Of a stretch of DNA of 64,000 bases, positions 23,082 through 35,569 are shown piece by piece. The position numbers were made by a program, and so were the translations under genes. A model generated the notes under the pieces. The model saw only the letters and a program-made list of their open reading frames with translations, was not told where the DNA came from and made no database searches. Where the stretch lies: contig CP137327.1 in assembly GCA_033182465.1 (NCBI GenBank), forward strand, positions 558,001 through 622,000, read 5' to 3'. This stretch comes from Sanghuangporus weigelae (lineage: Eukaryota > Basidiomycota > Agaricomycetes > Hymenochaetales > Hymenochaetaceae). Positions within the stretch are counted from its first letter, which is position 1. Each line of letters starts with the position of its first letter.

Positions 23082-25862
23082 GTTCTGTGTTTTCATGTTT
23101 TCTTTTGAGAGAGCGTTGTTTGTGGGTACACTTCCCTGGGTCAATCCGTTTGATATGGACTCTTGGAGGAGGATGGTTCGTTGTGTCTGTTCTGTTCTGT
23201 CTGGTTGATCGATCATTTTGCACGTTGTACGCTAAAACATCCGGATAAAAAGTGCTAACTACATAACATCCTTACATTCCATCATCCGTGCGTCGTCCAA
23301 CCATCACCACCATCATCACTACCCCTTAGCCTTTTTTATGTTGTAAAAGCAGCAATTTATTTCCAACCGTTTATTTTTTTCTTCTTTTGTCTCTTCCTTT
23401 CATATATATATCTCCCTCCTGTTTACTGCTTATACCGGGATTTCACATTCTTCGGTTCCTTCATTCTCCACACCACATATACAGCAACTCATCTTTCGTC
23501 TTGCATCTAACAGAACAAACATATTACTAACCTAACATTCACCCGACCCGTGTCACCTTCTTCATGACGTCGTCCGTCCTCCACATGACCGTATTCTGCA
23601 TACAATAATACGTACATAACCCGACCCGGCTCACCTTCCGAATTCATCTGCTTTTCGAAGAAGATAAAACCACCGACTTCCTTGCTTTCCTCTTTCCTGC
23701 TTTCTTAAGTTCCTGTTTCCCGTGAACTTTCTATCTCTTCTTGCTATCTCCATCCATACTTCTTTGGCGGCATACACGGACAGTACAGTACTAGCTAGTA
23801 TGGACATTTTCCTTTCTTGTTCGTTTATCAAGTTTTTTATTATATTATATCACTATGCTTTCTTCCATGGCCATGGACTATGTAAATAAGTAATTCGAGT
23901 TGTGACGAGATGCTTTGTTATAAAAAATTGAGCGTATATATACGTATGTAAGCTGCTTCTCCTGAGGAGGGAGGAACTAGGTCGAACTGACGTCGTTGAG
24001 TCGTTTCTTGGCGCCATACAGCCTCGCTAGGTACCGGATCCCAATGCCCAGATGCTCTATGTTAGCTCGCAATAATATAGTTATATGTTCGATCATCGAG
24101 GAACAAATAACCGTCTTTGTCATTTTCATTTTCATTTTCAACTCTCGAATTGTATATTCAGTTTGCTCGTCCCTTCGCATCCATGCCCAGTAGTACTGCT
24201 AATATATGGAAGTGAAGGCGCTATTCGGTGGTTCGCTCGGCGGTGATTCCACTTTTCATGAAAAGGTTCCTTGGCCTCTTTTTCTTTTTCATATCCGGGC
24301 CAGGGGTAAATAAGAGTAAGGTCTCTACGCAACTGAATCCGCACAAGCTCCCTCCGCCGACCGCCGCCCACTCCGCCACCGCTACTGGTCTCTATGTATT
24401 TCTCTTCTCTCTCTGAGAAAGATTCGCATTCAGTTCAGATTGAAAGAGAGCGCCTGGCCCGAATGACGATTTTCAATATCGGATTACTGAGTCGACTTCA
24501 TTCATTACAGTAACATCAATATCGAGTTTGAGCTTGTCCCGTCCCACCCTGACCCGACGCGGAACCCTCACTACGTACTACGTACTACATACTACATAGT
24601 GCTTCCCTTTCCTTTTCTCTCGCACTTGGATCTCCACACAAAATACGCGACTCCGTCGGAGGCGGGGAAGATGCACGCTTCGGAGGTCGGGAAGGAATGA
24701 TTCGCAAAAGGCTCGGAGAAGGGAGATTGTGCGTCGCTCGTCGCAGTCGCTGTTGCCCCTCGTTACGCGCACAACGCACATCCAAGCCCAAAGATCTTTC
24801 AGAACACTTACGTATGTTCGAACATCCGAAATACAGTATGCGCGATCAGTTTCAGAATACATACGGTACTTACATATGTATAACATGTATGCGCAGATGC
24901 CAATCTTAATGCGCCGCTGCGGCGCCGCAAGCGCATCTAATAAATATTGGTTGTGCGCCGGTGAGTACTCTATATGCGGCCAAACAATAACAAACAAACA
25001 CACCTTCCCCGCCAGGCGTGCTATATGTATATCAAATCACTTCTAAATAGAGATACTCCGCTCAGTAGATTCTGATCCTTGTCCGAGTAATATTTTTATT
25101 GTGTATAGCGTAGTTCACGGAATGCGCACACACAAGTAACTAAGTGAAAGAGAAAGAGAAAAATGGTTTATGAGATGATAATATACTGTACATACACGGA
25201 TTATTCGATAGGTTTCTTCATGCGAAAAAATAAAGAAAGCAAAAACGAGGTTGAGATTGAGATTGAGATTGAGAGCGAAATGGACTGAAAACCAAGTCGA
25301 GAGTCGAGAGTCGAGAAAGGAGGATGGAGAAAGGGAAAAAAAAAAACCGAAATGAAATGAAAAGAAAGTGAGTGTGTAGATGATCAAAGATGATCGAGAT
25401 CGAGTAATGATAAGGCTTGCTTATTTTCGGGGTACGCAGAAGCCCGTCGTAAAGATGGAACTGGAGATCTGGCGAAAAAGGGAGAGGGAGAAAGGGAGGG
25501 TGCGTAGCGCGCTGCCACGCACTTTGCTCAATAGTGAGCTTGGTGCAAGTACCCAGACAAGCAACTGCAATAACGAGGAAGAATAAGAAATGAGAAAAGG
25601 GGTATACTCTGAACGAAAATCCACAAAAACCAAAGGCCGAAACGAACTTGAGAGAAAAGAGAAAACTTAAGGAGCGTGATATCTGAACTAACTCAGACGT
25701 AAAAAATGAAAACAAAACAGAAAGACAGGGGATGGAGGTGATTATTCGACATCGAATAAATCGAATAGACTGATAATAAATCGGAGGAGGGTTGAATGCG
25801 CGAGGGTGGACACTGCAGAGTAGCGATAGGAGATAGGAATACGAGTAGCAGAGTGGAGAGCT
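23082..25862. other. Long intergenic region, no gene recognised
   Basis: About 2.8 kb between the Rho gene (+) and P450 copy 2 (-), whose 3' ends converge. It is rich in CT/GA tracts and short tandem words: TTTTCA three times near 24122, TACGTACTAC repeats near 24575-24597, and GAGATT repeats near 25255. No open frame shows protein-family character on either strand. Confidence 0.5.
25251..25317. repeat. Purine-rich simple repeats (GAGATT)n and (GAGTCGA)n
   Basis: Four near-perfect GAGATT units at 25251-25275 are followed by three GTCGAGA units near 25297-25317. These are simple microsatellite-like tracts in the region downstream of P450 copy 2. Confidence 0.7.
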
Positions 25863-28537
25863 CTATGCGAATACAGACGACTGCACCAATCTCGCATGTT
25901 TCTCGCTCCGCGGCTTCACAGTGCACTTGAAGGGCTCCGGGTTACTGTAGAATATCATCTCAGTCATCGTACTCCTCGGAAATGAACAGAAACACGACAG
26001 AAAATGAAATTAAGAACAAACGACATACCTCGAAGTACCCGAAGCGAATACCACAGGCGGCGGGGCATCCTGCTTGCCCGTCTCAGGGTCGACGTACGGC
26101 GAGATGTCGAACGCCGCGAGGAAGCACGCGTACGTGAGCCAGATGGTCACTTCGGCAAAGTGACGGCCGGGGCATAACCTGGGAGAGAAATGAAGAGGAA
26201 GGGATTTGGTCAGATTGGTATATGCAGGCGTGTGTGGTTTAAGCGATAAAACGAAGAGAAGGAGAGAAGGAAAGAAGGGAAGGTGGAGGGTGGAAACGTT
26301 GTGGGGTTGGAAGCAGAAATAGGCGAAGGGACATGAAAAAGAAAACATCACAAAGAACAAAAATAACAGCACATGTACATACCGTCTCCCAAAGCCGAAC
26401 ACCATCGTCGTCGGGTCGTCCTCTTTCAAGGTCATCGAACCAGCAGCCGAGCCATCTCCCTCCGAGGCGCTCAGATCCGATTCGTGGTCCCCATCGACAG
26501 ACGAGCTCTTCTTGCTCATAAACCTCTCAGGATCGAATCGCTCCGGGTCGGGGAAGTATTGCTCGTCACGCATCATCTGCCATATGTTGGGGAGGATCAT
26601 CGATCCGGAGGGGATCGTCCATCCGCGGTAGATGTCCTCTTGTGTCGACTCGTGTGGGATGCCTGCCAGCGAGAATATCCAATGCCAGATGTAAGAAACG
26701 TAAGAATCGAGCATGTGCACAAGTATGCAATGTCGTCGAAGGGGATCAGCGATCAAAGGTTAAAGAAGTAGACGTCAACGTCAACGACCCCGGCACGTCA
26801 AGTCACATGTAAACCCGCATGAGGGTAAGGCAATTCCAATACATCCAAAGAACAAACAAGAAGTGGATTAGCGTCGACCACGTCAGGAATCGCAGATCCT
26901 TCACTCACCAACAGGTACGGCCGGGTTGAAGCGGAAGATCTCCTTCACGATGCTCTCGACGTACGGCAACTTCGGGCGGTCCTCGTAGGACGGGAGCCGG
27001 TCCGAGCCGACGACGCGGTCGATCTCCTCTTGCGCGCGTCTCACGACTTCCGGGTGCCGAGCCATCATTAAGAAGAACGTCGCGATCGTCGCTTCACTCT
27101 GAGAAACAGAAAGAAGGGGGGAAAATCCTAGTTAGAGAACTGGGATTCCTTTGATGCAAACGCGTTGTCACTCACAGTTTCGACACCAGCTGTGAAATTA
27201 GAAATGAAGAATGAGAGAGAAGTCAGCGAAAATAGAACCGGCTTGTCGTAATCCTAGGCGCGAACGCACCGGAGTAGATCACAGCGCCGATACACCGGAT
27301 ATCCTCCTCGTGTTGCTTGTCTACAACTCCCCGGCTCTCATACTCGTCCAGCAGATGGTTTACGTAGCAATGCGGTGCCTGTCCATTTGCCTACACGACA
27401 CGTAGAACCCATTGGCGTTAGAAGGATGGAAGCAAGAAGCAATACGTACCCTTTTCTCCTTGAGCTCCCGAAGAGGCATTTTCATAACCTCAGCGACAAG
27501 CTGCGCCGTCGCAAGCGCATGGCGTTTCAGCCCAGATCCAGGTAGCCAAGTTGGTAGGTGGCGCACTATATGCGGAAATGATAGAAACAGCCCATCAGTT
27601 CCTTCCATATTGAACGAGCGATACTGGGCGATATTGAAAAGAATTTAAACAGGAAGATGGAATACATACAGATGGGGAAGAGATCAATTATGGTGCCACC
27701 GGGGCTCCCGGCGTCGGTAGTCATTTTTGTAGTCTTCTTCACGAGCGCGATATATTCATCTCCATCGACAGATTTCATCTCGTGCCCGAATGTTACCAGA
27801 AGGATCGTGCTTGCAATGAGTCTGTACCCAAGACTCACATTAGCAAATCGCGAATAAGAGAGTAACATTGGAATACAGAGGAACTCACGCATGGACTTGC
27901 TTCTGGATGTTATCCGGCTTGGTGAGTAAGCCTTGCAGGAATCGGTTAACCTGTCCCTGCTGGATAGGTCGGAAAGCCGCAACAGCCTTCGCATTGAAGT
28001 GCTGCTGCATCATTCGGCGATGCTTGCGGAAGCGTTCTCCGTATTTGAGGAAAGGAAGTGTGTTCGACCAACCCATCCTGAACACATTTATTAGCCCATT
28101 CTCTCCGAGAAAAGTAACCTTGGCGCATAGACTAACAGTTCACCCATAACCTCCATACGCGGTCTGCTTGAGTAGATGGCGCCTTTCTTCTCCATGAGAT
28201 CACGAGCGGCCTGCGCAGAGTTTACGATGATCATAGGACGTCCGAGGACGGATATATAGATGAGGTCGCCTTCATAGCAAGCATTAACATCAGCACCGAG
28301 CTCAATCCAGACATTATGCTAATCTCGCTCATGCTCACCGTATTTCTTCACCCAGGCGCCAAAAGTCTTGTAGGAGTACTCGAGGGGCATAACCCGGGCA
28401 TTTCCAATGATCGGGTCTGAGGGGGGACTCGGGGGGAGCTTGCGAGAAGAAGGAGCGAAGAGGATCTCCTTCGTGAATACGACCACCGCAAGGACGGCCA
28501 GGGAGAGAGTCACGAAATTGTTGTCGAGTGAAAGCAT
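25863..28537 (-). CDS. Cytochrome P450 monooxygenase, copy 2
   Basis: This is a haem-thiolate monooxygenase, ER-anchored by FVTLSLAVLAVVVFTKEIL near the N-terminus, with the hinge KLPPSPPSDPIIGNARVMPL. Later segments are RFRKHRRMMQQHFNAKAVAA (helix C), SPGGTIIDLFPI, a helix-I exon, ARHPEVVRRAQEEIDRVVG-type helix K with its ExxR, GWTIPSGSMILPNIWQMMRD, DPERFDPERF, and the haem loop FGFGRR/LCPGRHFAE split by an intron at 26180-26381. A last exon encodes NPEPFKCTVKPRSEKHARLV, ending SSVFA. About eleven exons give roughly 530 aa. An acidic/Ser insert (SSSVDGDHESDLSASEGDGS) precedes the haem loop and is absent from copy 1. All key residues are present. Confidence 0.86.
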
Positions 28538-31500
28538 TGTGGAAGAAGACGAAGACAAGATGAAGACGGAAATAGGAGCAAGAGAGAGAAGAACGATGAG
28601 AGTGAAGATAAGTACACAGAGACGGACGGACGGGGAGGACGGAGATAATATAGATATAGAGTAGGGAGGAGAGCTGGAGCTGTGATGGAATAATATATGC
28701 AAATTTAAAAAGGAAGTGATCGCTGGGTATTAATAGGTAAGCCATGAGCCAGCCATGAGCCAGCCAGCGAGCGGGGATGTGTGGTATTCCCATTTACAGC
28801 GCAGATGGATGGCGCCTGTTGTTCCGTACTTGGCAGTTAGCTTGTCTGCTCTGTGGGCTTCGATTCGCGCGAAATTAAGCTCGTGCACCAGAAGCAGTCA
28901 CATTACTAATTCCCTGTTTCCCGCACGCACTTCTTCTCTCTGTGCCGGCAGAAAGTATCTGCCCCTCGTCCTTCCCTGCTTGTATACTCCTTTCAATCCT
29001 CTCTCGGCCATGTCAAACACTTTCTTTGTCTCTCTCCAGTCCGCGCCTGTCGCCATGTAAATCATCTGCCATCTGTTTCGGCAGTGCAGGGTGCTATCAG
29101 CCTTTACGGAATCAGTCCCGTCATCCCTATGAACGAGATAAGCTCTTCGGGGTGGATACAGTGCGGGCGAACATATCCCACGAGCCATGAGCCAAGAGTT
29201 TGCCGTTACACAAACACACGGACACACACAAAGTCATCAAGACCGGCTGTGTATGGTAGAGCGCCGGATGCCTCGTGTCCCTGAAGAAGCAGCCCTCAGC
29301 AGCTTCTTGCTTCCTGAATCCTCTGATTTTTTTTTTCGTATCATGCTCACACTGTCCTGATTACCCTTCACGCTCTTCTGGTGGTGGTGTTACGTCTTCT
29401 GAGTGTTCTAGCTTCTATCCGAGCATGTCGGTGATAGGTCGACCGCTCTTCTAGGCTCGTCCGTGCGTGCGTCCCTTCTTTCAAATCGTGTGTGTTTGGT
29501 GTTTCGTCCTTCGCGTACTCGGCGGACAAGCAGCGAAGACAGGCGAGCGGGGAGAGAGCGCCTTGGCAACGACATGACGACGACCCTGCGGTGGCGACGA
29601 CGTGGGTGGTCGCGTAGTTGTTCGCTGTCGGTCGATTGTTGACTTGTGCAAGTGTCAGTGCAAAATCCCAAAGAAGCCCGGCCTTGAAGCGTCGTCGTTG
29701 TTGTATTTTTCCTCTTCCTCTTCACTTTCTCACGCGCGTGCTCATGTGGTAATCTGCTTCCGCCGCCTTCGCCTTTTCCGGCCTATCGCAGCCTATCGCT
29801 ACGCCTTCCCATGATTCCCATCATGATAGCTAATCCTCTCTCAGCAACAAGGCACGACGAAGGAGAGGGAGCAATTAACTTAACGTTCGTCTCGGCCCGT
29901 AATCTTAATCTTTTCACTCTCTCTGAAAACAATGTGCGAATTCGGATTCTTTCTCGTAAAACATCCTTTGATACAATGTATCCCTATAAAAAAGAATTGC
30001 TGTATTTACCTAGTTGCATTGACGAGAAGCGCTGACGGGCTTCAAGTTGAACCGTCTTCAGTCTCCTGGGATGAACTTGTCCGATTAGTACATACTCCCC
30101 GCTGTCGCCTGAATATTTAGCTTCCGCAAGTACTAGTCTCGTCTCTCTCCGTGCGCCCTCATCCTCAAAGCGACTCGGAACCACCCGTACAGTGCCTAGC
30201 AGGCTGCTTAGCTCGACCGCTCATGCATTTTACCTCATTGGATGGACATAATCCCCCGAAATTCCGACTTTCGACTCCCGGATTCCAAATTCCATAATCC
30301 CGTCGTCCTTACATTTGTCATGACTACATAGCACTGTCCTCTTGCTTGTCGTGTCGTACCATCCGACCTGCCATGCTCAGCCGAACATTACTCGCGCTAA
30401 CATCGGTATACGGAGGAGCCACGGACTTGGGATATTAAACGGTTTATATCCGCGGCATGGAGGGTATTTACGCTTGCGCTAGTACTGTCGATGGTCAACG
30501 TTCGCCGCCTGACGGAAGGTTAAAACATTAAGCAAGAACGGCCTCGGCTCGCTCAAGAGAATGAAGAATATCCTTCTCGAACCGACGCTTGACGCGCTGT
30601 ACGTGTATGAGACATCGAGATCGCTCCGAGAGACGTGTCGATCCCCGGAGCACTAGCGCTCTTCCCCGATTCCCCAGGTCCGGGGAAGCGAACCCGGCGG
30701 GCAAACACTGAAACACCTGCAATCACCCGTCCGTCTATCTATCCAGACAAACTATGTCTGACGTTTTGTGCTAGCTGTAGCGCAAAAAGGCATCTAAGTA
30801 TAGCGATAAAGACACGCATGTGGAGACAAGCGCAAGGACAACTCCGAGAGTCCGAGCGATAACGCGACGGCAAACAGCGGTGCGCGCGGGGACGCCGCCA
30901 CCGACGACGTCCGTCCGTCCGGTCATCTACATAGTCATCGCTCCGGCTACTTGCTTATTTATACTCACTTACTATGGACTGGGTTCTGTGGCGGCACCGT
31001 TACACATGGCATGGAACTCCGCGTTCGCATTCTTGTCTGTTCCCCGAGCTCTGCAACGTCGAGCTGGTGCGCCATACTGATTGCTCCGAGCCCCGGTGCT
31101 ATCCGAATGCTTAAGACCGTGCGCTGTTCAGCTACCTGTCCTTCCTTCCTCTTTATGACAGACGTCGGGACTATGTAGTTCTTTGGGGACGTTCATCCGT
31201 GTCCCGTACCTTCTTCTCTTTCTTCTCTGCCACCGCTGGTGGCTTCGGATCGACGGGACGTTACGTGTACTTCATATAGACGGATGACGTTCGTCTCTGA
31301 CAAGTTCATACCGGACGCCATGCCACATTGCTAGATCTAAAGCTACTAGCGTATACGGAGGTTCGGAACAAAATCCTTTCTCGATCTCGCTATAAATATT
31401 TTCAGCTGCTGTAGACTGACGGATCTCCCTGTTACACAGCGTCAGGGATTCCAGGACCAAAATATACGGATTGTCGGGTGCATCGGGTAAACTTCCCTCT

Positions 31501-33074
31501 TGATGCGCGTTCCGCGGGTTTACTTACGCTGTTCGCATTCGCAAACTCTAAGCTAAGGACTTCAAGATCGAACTGGCAGTGGACATATCTTGAAACACTA
31601 CCTAGTAAGATATCATCAGTCCGGTCGGGTGAATCAACGATTTCAATCCTAATCTAGAGGAAAGAAAAGATGGATCTGCATATCTACATATCTATACGCC
31701 CCACAGACAACTTCAATAGCTATCAACAGCGCTCGTGGAGCCGTCGGCTTGTTCTATTAATTCGGCTTCTTGTATATCCTCAAGTGAGGTGCTACCTCCT
31801 AAAACTCTCAAAGTGCTAATATACAATGTATGTATACTTTCCGATAGACCATCACCCGACCACGACTCCGACTCCAAGTCCGACTCTGACTACGACTCCG
31901 ACGCGTTCGAAGCTTCTTACATCAGACCTTCTTGATCATGAAGATTGAATTGATTCAGATTTAGACGGGGATTGAATTCAGATGTTCAATAAATTAAGGG
32001 AGAGAGAGAAGCTCGAGCTCCTCACCTTCAAGTTTGTCCCGTCCCCAGCGCGCCGATCGCATCCCCAGCGCCCAGCGAGAAGTAATACTGTATATACATA
32101 AACTCTTGCATGCGTTCCAGCCTCGTGAATGTATGTATATAGTATTATAAACGCTGTAGGGATCACTCGACTTTATCTACATACTTCTCGCCTTAACCTA
32201 ACTTACCGGAGGAAGGTCAGATCGTCGGTCCTCTTTTGCATTGCGTTACTTTAGATCTGTATGATCTGTTTCTTATTTAGCTCTATCTCAAGCCGCTTTC
32301 TCAATAGTACTTGCACTTCCATTCAACGCTATGTAGTGGCCGAGAGCTAAAATCGGAATCAGAATCAGGACGCGAGTAACTTACGGACGGAAAAGATATA
32401 TGGGAAGTTCGGCATGCGCGAAAGAGAAAAGAAAAAAATTAGACTCACGGACTCATACTTACGGTCCGAGTCGTATTTTGCCTAACGAGCAGAAGAACCA
32501 AAAGAAGAAGAAAAATCAGACCATCTTACTGATACGACCTGGCTAGAAGCGCCATGGTTCCTGAAGGCGTTCCGGAGAACTCGAGCAATAATTCCTAGTC
32601 CAAATGTCGTGAGTTGGAGGAAAGATGGCCAGTGTTCGTCGATCCACGGCTATTCTGCCATGGTGTAAATGGGTAGTATTCAAGCGTATCGTGCGGATAC
32701 ATTAATCTTATAGGCACAGGCTGTATTCTGGTCTGGAGTTCTTAGTGGACGGCCGAGAGTTCATACGTACAATATACCTCGCATGTTGAACTCGAGACCT
32801 AGTCTTCAAAAGGCTTTATGGAACGCAATAAACCGTTTTCAGTCAAATGATACGTATGAATTGAATACTGAATCTGCGTAGGCATCATAAGGACATGATA
32901 ATCTTGAATGGAGCGGTGAATCAAAGCAAAGTAATTCATTCAGACTCGAAACGAATCTACTAGTTAATACTGCGGAAGCAGCGGGAAGACGAAAGCGATT
33001 AGAATTGAAAAGAAAAAGACTTCTACTGTGTTCTGTCTATTGTAGACCAAAGTAATTCTACATTACGTTCTCAT
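28538..33074. other. 4.5-kb region without recognisable genes
   Basis: This is the longest gene-poor stretch of the window. Open frames are short (at most about 110 codons), Arg/Ser rich and unlike any family. The left end is the upstream region and CT-rich leader of P450 copy 2. I find no transposase, reverse transcriptase, tRNA or rRNA signature. A non-coding transcript or fast-evolving small proteins cannot be excluded. Confidence 0.5.
31862..31903. repeat. Degenerate (GACTCC)n hexamer repeat
   Basis: About seven imperfect copies of CGACTC/CGACTCCGA occur in tandem. If translated this would give Asp-Ser repeats, but no gene context supports coding. Confidence 0.6.
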
Positions 33075-34339
33075 CTACTCAGCAAACCCGTCCTCGACAT
33101 TAATATTACCGTTCGCATTCCCATTCGCATTAGCAAACCCATTCACAGAGAGACCACCAACGAACTTGGGTCCAACGAGTCCCTCAGGGCCCTGGGTCAC
33201 ACCCAAATCGCGCAGTCGCCCACTCTGGAGCTCGTATATCCAACCATGGACATACACCTTTTTCGCCTCCCCGTTCGTCGCCCGCGCCCACGCGTTCCGC
33301 ATAACATCGCTATTGCAGATGTTCTCCACTTGCGCGCGGATGTTGGCTTCGCTGAGTGAGTTGAGCGTGTCGCCGCGCTCCATGCCCTCGCAAGATGTAT
33401 GGAATTCCGACGACCCCGCCAGAGCGACGAGCGGACCGAGCCATCGTGCGAGTGGAGAGTCGGCTTGTAAATAATGTTTTGATTTTTTAGGGTTTACCAT
33501 GGCGGATCAGATGTTGAGAGGAGGAAGTGATGTTGACGGAGTTAGTTTTGTTATGTATGCAGATAATGAATTGCAAGAAACAAAATGGGAAGGAAAGGAT
33601 GGTGGCGTTGAAGAAGTAGTCAAGGAACACATGGAAGAAAGAAAACAAGCTCGAAGTACACGCGGTAACTCGAACTCACCTTTCGAAGGCTTCCCGTAAG
33701 AAGGCTTGTTGGCCGCATCATATGCGCCCGCAACGCCGCCACATTGCGTATGACCTACAACGACGACTGTTTGAGAACAAAGCCAGTTAGGTTTGCGGCG
33801 ATATATCAATTACGGAGGTAAATATACCATGTTCGACACCGAGATGTTCTACAGCATACGTCAGAACAGATTGTGCCGAGTCGTCATGGAGGTGGAACTG
33901 GCTATGAAGAAAAATCTTCGAGTCAAAACGACTTCTCTGTAGAAGCAAAGTAAATGCGGCGACTTACTTCGCAATGTTCCTATGAACAAAGATTTCACCA
34001 GGCTTGCAAGCCATAATCACGCTTTCGGGAACGCGCGAATCGGCACAGCCAATCCAGAGCACCTGATTCGCCCAGCGGAGTAAAAATTGAAGATAAGCCA
34101 CAAATCAGAAATGGACAGCAGCCAATGAGGGTGAACAACATCGACAGCCAATCAAATTAAGTGGGGTTAAGCCCTCGACCAATGGGAATGAAGGACGCGA
34201 GAGCTTTACGGACCTTGGGTGCTTGCCCCTTTGCGCACTCCGTGAAAAATTCGGGCTCGTGCTTGGAGACGTCGGCCGCCCATTGCGCGTTAGACGAGAG
34301 CAGACGGTTCAGTTCTGGAATGTGGGTCACAGTCGACAT
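33075..34339 (-). CDS. Beta-class carbonic anhydrase
   Basis: The zinc enzyme interconverts CO2 and bicarbonate. About five exons give roughly 260 aa. Exon 1 starts [20 protein letters not shown]. After a long intron the family signature [17 protein letters not shown] gives the first zinc Cys and the catalytic Asp-Arg pair. [23 protein letters not shown] and [12 protein letters not shown] supply the second zinc His and Cys. The last exon encodes [31 protein letters not shown] and an unusual Asn-Gly repeat tail ([18 protein letters not shown]). No clear signal or mitochondrial presequence is seen, so it is probably cytosolic. All zinc ligands are present. Confidence 0.92.
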
Positions 34340-35569
34340 CGTTAGCTTCTAACAGTCCTGATTGATGATATGAGGGGGAAAGATCAAAAGCAGGCGGGAG
34401 AGCGAATGATTAGGAGCTTATTGGGTGGAAGAAATGGGAGTTGAGGAGAGAGAAGGAAGAAGGAAGCTATAAGTACTGTGTCTGTGAGCACGGTCGGTAA
34501 CCTCAGTATGAGAGCCGATGCCGGTGGCCGTCGGACGGTGGTTTAGCAACGGCTGGGACTGGGAGAGGCCAGACCTGTTCTTATAGCTGAACAGTGCGAC
34601 CGCGGTACCAGCGGGGTTATCGTGCTGCAGGTAGTACCCGTCCGTAGATGTGCGCGCGTATATATAAAAATAAACAGGCGAGAGGCAATAAAAGGGCCGA
34701 AATGGCCGTAGAAACACGGATACGCAGGAGTAAGCGGTGGTTAGCAAAATAAGCTCTGCGAGGGTGAGTATTGCAATAAAGACGCAGGACGTACGTAGCG
34801 GCGAAATAACTCGAAGAGGGCACGAAGAACCATGCAGCATGAGCTTCTTGAACAAAATGTGGCGAGTAGAAGAGCAGCTAGTCAAGATCAAGAAACCCAA
34901 GAACTCAAGAATTTAGACTCGACAGAAAAATAATCCTTGGCCTTGGGTTTAGCGTTACGTCATATCTTTACTGCCTGCTTTCGGTGATCAACGGATCGAC
35001 GCTTATCTGAGAACTACTTCTTGAGGAAATACCTCTCTTATTATCTCTCATGACTTTCACATCCCGTGAAATCTCATCATCATCACGACAACAATTTGAT
35101 CCCGGTATCATACAACCATGAGAGCAGTTATCGGATAGAAGGGCCCCGGCGGACTCCGAACGGGCTCTCGTCACTCTCATTAATATTATAGCCAATTGCT
35201 TGTTCGTTCTCAAACCCGGTCGCCGGAAGCTTATTCCGATCGTCGCTTGTTTACTATGGTCTTCAGCAATGTCACTTCCAGCTTCATGCATGTTATCAAG
35301 CTTGTGTGGCGTATAAAGTCGTTATCTTCGGAAACGATGATCATAAGGACTATTCAAACAAATCAATTGGCTCTCAGTCATCCAGTCAGTCTCTATTCCT
35401 GCATCTTGGATTAATTAACAGCTGTAACTCTACGCTAACCATAAATCATGAAGACATTCCTAGAATGCGGGAATCTACCCCGCAATAAAACACACTACAG
35501 GAAAGCTTGGCCATCCTCTCAATCGCCCTATGAATCAGAACTAAGTACTGGAGCAAATATCATCCACTC
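34340..35569. other. Intergenic region, no gene recognised
   Basis: The left part is upstream of carbonic anhydrase. A 160-codon minus-strand frame (34418-34900) and smaller ones have no family resemblance. A TATATATA word at about 34657-34667 could be a promoter element of the anhydrase or chance. Confidence 0.45.

Noticed and set aside
25115-25715. Open frames with Ser/Phe/Leu repeats on the minus strand
   Set aside because: They arise from GA/CT simple repeats and have no start context or family resemblance.
29408-29725. 105-codon Arg-rich minus-strand frame
   Set aside because: Basic composition from CG-rich promoter-like sequence, no homologous motif, no splice partners.
34418-34900. 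160-codon open frame upstream of carbonic anhydrase
   Set aside because: Ser/Leu/Tyr-rich, no conserved motif, and lies in the promoter/leader region of the anhydrase; most likely chance.
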